A model generated the notes under the pieces. That model was not told where the DNA came from, ran no database searches, and worked only from the letters and a program-made list of their open reading frames with translations. The position numbers were made by a program, and so were the translations under genes. Of a stretch of 64,000 nt of DNA, positions 58,930-64,000 are shown piece after piece. Within the stretch, counting starts at the first letter, position 1. Each line of letters opens with the position of its first letter. Source of the stretch: Nocardioides nitrophenolicus (lineage in GTDB: Bacteria > Actinomycetota > Actinomycetes > Propionibacteriales > Nocardioidaceae); the NCBI RefSeq assembly GCF_016907515.1, contig NZ_JAFBBY010000001.1:2232001-2296000 (forward strand), read 5' to 3'.

Positions 58930-59613
58930 TCAGGCGCTCGCGGCGGCCACGGCCGGCGCCAGGGCGAGCGCCCGCTCGACGACCAGGTCGACCACTCGCG
59001 GGTGCGGGCCGATGACGTCGGCGACGACGCTCGCGCCGGCTGCGAGGGCGTCGTGCCGAGCCTTGCGGTGGAAGTGCCCCGTCGCGAGCAGGTACGGCGA
59101 CACGGCGTCCCCGGGCCGGACCACCTCCGGGAGCCGGGGACCGTTGCCGGACAACGTGGCGAGCCGGACCGGCGCGCCCCAGGCGTGGGCGAGCAGGTGG
59201 GTGGCGGCGTCGAGGTCGGCGACGGCGGCGGGATCGGTGGAGCCGGCCGCGACCAGGACCACCGGTCGGCCGGGGGTGGCGCCGGCGGCGCGCAGCCGGT
59301 CGACCTGGGCGGCGGCGAGCAGCCGGTCGGGGCCGAGGGCGCGGCCGAGTCGGATCGCTCGGTCCGCTGCGGCGAGGACGGCCGGCAGGTCCTGGCGCAG
59401 GTGGTAGCCGGTCGAGAGCAGCAGCGGCACGGCCACCGCGGGGGTCGGGGTCGCGGCGGCGACCTCGGCGAAGAGCGGCGCGCACAGCTCGACGTACGAC
59501 GTGGTGGCGGGCCACCCGAGGCGCTCGGCGGCGGCCGCGGTCAGGGCGCGGGCCACCTCGTTGCCGGCGGGGGTGCGGGTGCCGTGGGCGACGGTGACCA
59601 GGCGAGGCGTCAC
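58930..59613 (-). CDS. CbiX/SirB-like sirohydrochlorin chelatase-type protein
   Basis: 227 residues from a GTG at 59613 that overlaps the uroporphyrinogen-synthase gene. N-terminal chelatase histidine VTVAHGTRTPAGN (about 7-20) and a second-half motif YLLATGHFHRKARHD with the other metal-handling His residues. CbiX/SirB enzymes insert Fe or Co into sirohydrochlorin. In this operon it can supply iron insertion for the siroheme of NirB. Confidence 0.9.
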   Translation of the reverse strand: MTPRLVTVAHGTRTPAGNEVARALTAAAAERLGWPATTSYVELCAPLFAEVAAATPTPAVAVPLLLSTGYHLRQDLPAVLAAADRAIRLGRALGPDRLLAAAQVDRLRAAGATPGRPVVLVAAGSTDPAAVADLDAATHLLAHAWGAPVRLATLSGNGPRLPEVVRPGDAVSPYLLATGHFHRKARHDALAAGASVVADVIGPHPRVVDLVVERALALAPAVAAASA

Positions 59614-60722
59614 GGCGCGACCGCCAGCCGGTAGCCGCGCTTGACGACGGTCTGGACGCAGCGGGTGCCGAGGGCGGCCCGGAGTCGGGCGACGGCCATC
59701 TCGACGGCGTGCTCGGAGCCGGCGGTGCCGGAGGGCAGCGCGGCGAGCAGGTCGCGGCGGGAGACGACGGTGCCGGGGTTGACCAGCAGCGCCTGCAGCA
59801 CGGCGTACGGCGCTGGGGAGAGCTTGACCTCGGCACCGTCGAGCAGCACGGCGTCGCCGTGGAGGAGCAGGGTGTGGCCGGCGACGTCGAGGCTGGTGCC
59901 ACCGGCGCGCGAGGGCAGCTCGACCTCGAGCTGCTTGACCATCGCGGCCAGCCGGGAGCGCTCGGGATAGATCGACGGCACGCCCCACATCTCGAAGGCG
60001 GCGGCGGTGACCGGTCCGACGCAGGCGGCGATCACGTCGGCCTGGAAGGCGCCGACGACCTCGTCCCGGTGCCCGGTGGTGCCGGCGGCCTCCATCATCG
60101 CGGCGATCGCCGGGGCCGCGGTGAAGGTGACGGCGTCGACCCGGCGCTCGGCGATGTCCTCGATCAGCCCGAACATCGGCTCGGGGTCGGCGGCCCCCTC
60201 GACCCGGTAGACGGCGACCGTGGTGACCTCGGCACCGAGGCGGCGCAACGCGTGCGCGGCCATCGAGAGCGACTGGCCGTGCTCCTGGACGACGATTCGC
60301 AGGCCGGTGAGGTCGCGGCCGCGCAGGTGGGCGAGCACGTCCTCGAACTCCTCCGACTCCGGCGACCACAGCTCGCGCAGCCCGAGCCGGCGCAGCGCGC
60401 CGACGCTCTTCGGTCCCCGCGCCAGGATCTCGGCACCGGCCACGTGCGCGGTCAGGTCGGCGAGCAGCCCCCAGCGCTCCGCCGCGCCGAACCAGGACTT
60501 CAGGCCGATGCCCGTCGTCGCGACGAAGATGTCGACCGGCTGCGCGAGGACCTGCTCGGTCGCGGCCAGCAGCGCGGGCTCGTCGATCCGGTTCGGGTCG
60601 ACGGACAGGGCCGGGGCGTGGACCACGCTCGCACCCCGGCGCTCCAGCAGCGCGACCTGCTCCTCCGCGCGGCGCGCCGCGGTCACGCCGATCCTGAAGC
60701 CGGACAGGGGAAGCTCGCTCAC
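59610..60722 (-). CDS. hemD: Uroporphyrinogen-III synthase fused to a winged-helix DNA-binding domain
   Basis: 370 residues. Residues about 1-260 are a HemD domain (FRIGVTAARRAEEQVALLER, TTGIGLKSWF, AVTFTAAPAIAAMM). Residues about 275-370 form an OmpR-like winged helix (SPAPYAVLQALLVNPGTVVS, VEMAVARLRAALG, VVKRGYRLAV). This bifunctional form accompanies nitrite reductase genes in Actinobacteria. Closes uroporphyrinogen III, and may also regulate the operon. Overlaps nirB by 4 bp. Confidence 0.93.
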   Translation of the reverse strand: MSELPLSGFRIGVTAARRAEEQVALLERRGASVVHAPALSVDPNRIDEPALLAATEQVLAQPVDIFVATTGIGLKSWFGAAERWGLLADLTAHVAGAEILARGPKSVGALRRLGLRELWSPESEEFEDVLAHLRGRDLTGLRIVVQEHGQSLSMAAHALRRLGAEVTTVAVYRVEGAADPEPMFGLIEDIAERRVDAVTFTAAPAIAAMMEAAGTTGHRDEVVGAFQADVIAACVGPVTAAAFEMWGVPSIYPERSRLAAMVKQLEVELPSRAGGTSLDVAGHTLLLHGDAVLLDGAEVKLSPAPYAVLQALLVNPGTVVSRRDLLAALPSGTAGSEHAVEMAVARLRAALGTRCVQTVVKRGYRLAVAP

Positions 60723-63571
60723 GACTCGATTGTCTCGCGCCGGCCGCCGACGACCACCATGCCGTCGACCACGCGGACCTCATAGCTCGGTACGACGACC
60801 GCCGGGTCGTCGAGGCAGACACCGGTGCGCAGGTCGAAGCGCTGCTTGAGCAGCGGGCTGGCCACGAACACGACGTCCGTGTCGTCGCGGGTGGTGCTGC
60901 CGACGATGCCGCGCGAGAGCACGGACGCCTGGCCGAACGGATCCAGGTTGGCGAGCGCGAACACCTCGTCGTCGTGGGTCCGGAAGACGGCGACCTCCTC
61001 GCCGCCGACCAGCGCGACCACGCCGGACTCGCGCTGCACCTGCTCCAGGCGGCACACGGCGGTGCCGAGAGTGAGCGTGGTGGTCGTCGGGCGGACCTCC
61101 TCGCGGAAGGCGACCGCGGGCTGAGGTGCGCCGGGGGCGTTGACGAAGGACACGAACCGGCTCAGCTTCGCGGGGTCCTCGATGGTCGCCCGCCACTCGT
61201 CGAAGTAGGAGTCGACATGGCGCGCCATGCTCGCCTCCAGCTCCGCGGCGAGGCCGAGCGCGTCGTCGACGACCACCTCGCGGACCCGGTCCAGGCCGCC
61301 GATCTCGTCGAGCCAGGTGGCGGTGCGCTGCAGCCGGTCGGCGGTGCGGATGTAGTACATGAGGAAGCGGTCGAGATAGCGGATCAGCTCCTCGCGACTC
61401 ACGTCGCCGGCGAGCAGCTGGGCGTGGGCGGGGACCGCACCGCCGTTGCCGCCGACGTACAGGTTCCAGCCCTTCTCGGTGGCGATCACGCCGAAGTCCT
61501 TGCCCCGTGCCTCCGCGCACTCGCGGGCGCAGCCGGAGACCCCGCCCTTGAGCTTGTGCGGCGAGCGCAGCCCGCGGTAGCGCAGCTCCAGCTCGATCGC
61601 GAGCGCGACCGAGTCCTGCACGCCGTACCTGCACCAGGTCGACCCGACGCAGGACTTCACGGTGCGCAGCGACTTGCCGTAGGCGTGGCCGGACTCCATG
61701 CCGGCGTCGACCAGCCGCCTCCAGATCGCCGGCAGGTCCTCCATCCGCGCGCCGAACAGGTCGATCCGCTGCCCGCCGGTGATCTTGGTGTAGAGCCCGT
61801 AGTCGCGGGCGACCTCGCCGATCACGATCAGCTTGTCGGGGGTGATCTCGCCGCCCGGGATCCGCGGGACCACCGAGTAGGTGCCATTGCGCTGCAGGTT
61901 GGCGAGATAGGCGTCGTTGGTGTCCTGCAGGGTCGCGTTCGCGCCCTCGAGGACGTGGTGGTTGAGCAGGCTGGCGAGGATCGAGGCGACCGCCGGCTTG
62001 CAGATGTCGCAGCCGCGCCCCCGGCCGTGGCCCTCGACGATGTCGTCGAAGCGCTGGTAGCCGTGGACGGCCACCACCTCGAACAGCTCCTGGCGGGTCA
62101 TCGCGAAGTGCTCGCACAGCGACCTGTCGACGACCTTGCCGACCGAGGCGAAGTGGTCCTCGACGATCTTCTTCACCACGGTCTTGCAGGAGCCGCAGGT
62201 GGAGCCGGCCTTGGTGCACGCGGTCACGCAGGACGGGCTGTCGCAGGTGCCGCCGTCGGCGACCGCGGCGACGATCTCGGCCTTGGTGACGTCATTGCAC
62301 GAGCAGACCTGCGCGTCGTCGGGCAGGCCCAGCTCGGGAGCACCACCGCGCGCCGCGGGGAGGATCAGCTCCTCGGGGTTGTCGGGCAGCTCGATGCCGG
62401 AGCCGACCAACGGCCGCAGCACGCCGTACGACGACGCGTCGCCGACCAGGATGCCGCCCAGCAGCTCGTAGCCACCGCTCGCGAGCTCCTTGACGACGAG
62501 CTTCTTGTAGACGCCGGCCACCGCGTCGGCGTACACGACCTCGAGGGCGTCCTCGTCGCTGGCGAAGGCGTCGCCGAAGGAGGCGACGTCGACGCCGAGC
62601 AGCTTGAGCTTGGTCGACATGTCGGCCCCGGTGAAGGAGCCGGCGGCGCCGCCGAGCAGGGCGTCGACGACCACCTCGGCCATCGCGTAGCCGGGTGCGA
62701 CCAGGCCGTACATCCGCCCACCCGGGGCGGCGCACTCGCCGATCGCCCAGATGTGCTCGTCGCTGGTGCGGCAGTGCTCGTCGACCAGGATGCCGCCCCG
62801 TTCGGCGATGTCGAGGTCGGCGGCCCGGCCGAGCGCGTCGCGGGGGCGGATGCCGGCGGAGAAGACGACCAGGTCGACGTCGAGCGGGTTGCGGTCCTTG
62901 AGCGCGAGCCCGGCGACCTTGTCCCTGCCGAGCACCGCCTCGGTCAGCGCGCCGGTGTGCACGGTCAGGCCGAGGGTCTCGATGTGGCGGTTGAGCGTCG
63001 AGCCCGCGGCGTCGTCGATCTGGACCGCCATCAGCCGGGGCGCCAGCTCCACGACATGGGTCTCCAGGCCCAGCTGGTGCAGGGCGTTGGCCGCCTCCAG
63101 GCCGAGCAGCCCGCCGCCGATCACCGCACCCACCTTGGCCTTCCGCGCCGCCGCACGGATCGCCTCGAGGTCCTCGATGGTGCGGTAGACGAAGACGTTC
63201 CCGAGGTCCCGGCCCGGCACCGGCGGCACGAACGGGACGGCGCCGGTCGCCAGCACCAGCTCGTCGTAGTGCAGGTCCTCGCCGCTCGCGAGCGTGATCA
63301 CCCGCTGCCGCGGGGAGATCGCCACCACCTCGGCATTGAGCCGGAGGGAGACCCGCGGGTCGTCGTAGCCACCGCGGGGAAGGAGGGACAGCGCCTCCGC
63401 GCCCCGCTCGAAGAAGGAGGTGAGCGCCACCCGGTCGTACGCCGGGCGCGGCTCCTCGCCGAGGACCGTGATGTCGTGGGTCTCGGTGAGCCCGCGCTCG
63501 ATCGCCGCCTGCACGAAGCGGTGACCGACCATGCCGTGGCCGACGACCACCAGTTGCCTGCGCTGGTTCAT
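60719..63571 (-). CDS. nirB: Nitrite reductase large subunit fused to NirD-like small subunit
   Basis: 950 residues, about 100 longer than usual NirB. FAD/NAD domain (QLVVVGHGMVGHRFVQ; second GAVIGGGLLGLEAANAL), BFD-like 2Fe-2S domain (VCSCNDVTKAEI ... CGSCKTVV), siroheme/4Fe-4S domain with CVGSTWCRYGVQ and GCARECAEARG. The last ~100 residues are NirD-like (VALVGGEEVAVFRTHDDEVF, LANLDPFGQASVLSRGI, KQRFDLRTG), a Rieske-type fold lacking cluster ligands. Reduces nitrite to ammonium with NADH in the cytoplasm. Starts 3 bp after the next gene upstream. Confidence 0.96.
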   Translation of the reverse strand: MNQRRQLVVVGHGMVGHRFVQAAIERGLTETHDITVLGEEPRPAYDRVALTSFFERGAEALSLLPRGGYDDPRVSLRLNAEVVAISPRQRVITLASGEDLHYDELVLATGAVPFVPPVPGRDLGNVFVYRTIEDLEAIRAAARKAKVGAVIGGGLLGLEAANALHQLGLETHVVELAPRLMAVQIDDAAGSTLNRHIETLGLTVHTGALTEAVLGRDKVAGLALKDRNPLDVDLVVFSAGIRPRDALGRAADLDIAERGGILVDEHCRTSDEHIWAIGECAAPGGRMYGLVAPGYAMAEVVVDALLGGAAGSFTGADMSTKLKLLGVDVASFGDAFASDEDALEVVYADAVAGVYKKLVVKELASGGYELLGGILVGDASSYGVLRPLVGSGIELPDNPEELILPAARGGAPELGLPDDAQVCSCNDVTKAEIVAAVADGGTCDSPSCVTACTKAGSTCGSCKTVVKKIVEDHFASVGKVVDRSLCEHFAMTRQELFEVVAVHGYQRFDDIVEGHGRGRGCDICKPAVASILASLLNHHVLEGANATLQDTNDAYLANLQRNGTYSVVPRIPGGEITPDKLIVIGEVARDYGLYTKITGGQRIDLFGARMEDLPAIWRRLVDAGMESGHAYGKSLRTVKSCVGSTWCRYGVQDSVALAIELELRYRGLRSPHKLKGGVSGCARECAEARGKDFGVIATEKGWNLYVGGNGGAVPAHAQLLAGDVSREELIRYLDRFLMYYIRTADRLQRTATWLDEIGGLDRVREVVVDDALGLAAELEASMARHVDSYFDEWRATIEDPAKLSRFVSFVNAPGAPQPAVAFREEVRPTTTTLTLGTAVCRLEQVQRESGVVALVGGEEVAVFRTHDDEVFALANLDPFGQASVLSRGIVGSTTRDDTDVVFVASPLLKQRFDLRTGVCLDDPAVVVPSYEVRVVDGMVVVGGRRETIES

Positions 63572-63574
63572 CTC

Positions 63575-64000
63575 TCAGGAGCCTTTCGTGACGAGGGCGG
63601 GACGGCTGCTGAGCAGCTGGCGGACGGTGCTCGCGCAGCCACCGCAGCCGGTGGTCGCGCGGGTGGTGTCGCGGACCTGCTCCAGCGAGGAGCAGGCCCG
63701 GATCCGGCCGGCGGTGACGCCGGCACAGGCACACACCTCGGCGTCGTCGGGCAGCGCCGGGGCCTTGCCGACCCCGGGAGCCCGCTCGGGCAGGAGCAGC
63801 GCGCCCGGCTCGTGCGGCCCGAGGACGGTGCGCCGGTCGAAGTGCTGGGTGATCAGGCCGACCCGGGACAGGTCGCCCACCAAGGTGGCCGCGACGATCC
63901 GGCCGTCACGGACCACCAGGCGGCGGTGCGAGCCCGCGACCGGGTTCGCGACCTCGACCACCTCGCCGCCGGCGGCGAGCTCGGCCGCGGCGTCCCCGAG
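63575..64000 (-). CDS. FAD-dependent oxidoreductase with BFD domain, C-terminal part (cut by window edge)
   Basis: The frame is open to the right edge. Visible: an NirB/NasB-like C-terminal oxidoreductase portion (VRDGRIVAATLVGDLSRVGL) and a BFD-like 2Fe-2S domain with CACAGVTAG and TTGCGGCASTV. Similar proteins are electron-transfer subunits of assimilatory nitrate reductase or nitrite reductase. Heads the nitrite operon as far as can be seen; it ends 3 bp before nirB. Confidence 0.85.
   Translation of the reverse strand, partial: LGDAAAELAAGGEVVEVANPVAGSHRRLVVRDGRIVAATLVGDLSRVGLITQHFDRRTVLGPHEPGALLLPERAPGVGKAPALPDDAEVCACAGVTAGRIRACSSLEQVRDTTRATTGCGGCASTVRQLLSSRPALVTKGS

Overview
The window comes from a high-GC actinobacterium. 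Strongly GC-biased third codon positions, GTG/TTG starts, Tad-pilus and SARP genes, and the gene order tmk-holB-topA ... hppA-STAS-helicase-Tad locus-HAD phosphatase all fit Nocardioidaceae, and a Nocardioides-like organism is my best guess. The order from the alpha/beta hydrolase to the HAD phosphatase resembles the conserved Streptomyces (tmk-topA-hppA-bldG) and Mycobacterium tuberculosis (topA to ssd/Rv3661) neighbourhoods, so roughly 12.5-41 kb is core chromosome.

Layout. 0-4.6 kb: a two-component system (kinase cut by the window edge) and a translationally coupled lipoprotein/adaptor/MacB-type ABC operon. 4.6-5.9 kb: unrecognised small genes. 6.08-10.1 kb: a dense minus-strand tRNA array of 31 tRNA-like genes that together cover all 20 amino acids, interrupted by an HNH endonuclease and a WhiB-like regulator and followed by a small phage-like gene. 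Several tRNAs are aberrant: all three proline tRNAs have C33 instead of U33, the only histidine-type tRNA has a long variable arm and G33, and a Met-type and a Leu-type gene have damaged stems. A canonical single-copy tRNA-Thr lies just beyond at 11.2 kb. 11.3-21.7 kb: LysR regulator, secreted hydrolase, holB, tmk, topA, a DUF2510 protein and a methyltransferase. 21.7-29.3 kb: secreted proteins (beta-propellers with Lys-rich C-terminal domains, an Ig-like protein, an M14 carboxypeptidase); one propeller gene is frameshifted in its signal peptide by a third copy of a 5-bp repeat. 29.3-41.1 kb: hppA with a perfect Crp-type operator upstream, a BldG-like STAS protein, a MrfA/YprA-type helicase and the complete Tad export cluster. 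41.4-49.4 kb: a Fic-like protein, VapBC, a methyltransferase, LytS/LytTR plus an acetate/pyruvate-type symporter, and a divergent MFS/MarR pair.

49.4-58.9 kb holds what may be a coherent undescribed module: a SARP-type ATPase regulator (1022 aa), a secreted RTX-repeat protein, a lipoprotein and a duplicated zinc-metallopeptidase lipoprotein in one operon, and a giant surface protein in which cadherin-like repeats are fused to a class F sortase domain. Three promoters in this module carry direct repeats with a CAA core spaced exactly 11 bp apart, the architecture expected for SARP binding. 58.9-64 kb: a nitrite assimilation operon (FAD oxidoreductase fragment, fused NirBD, a uroporphyrinogen-III synthase fused to a winged helix, and a CbiX-like chelatase), which supplies both the nitrite reductase and steps toward its siroheme.
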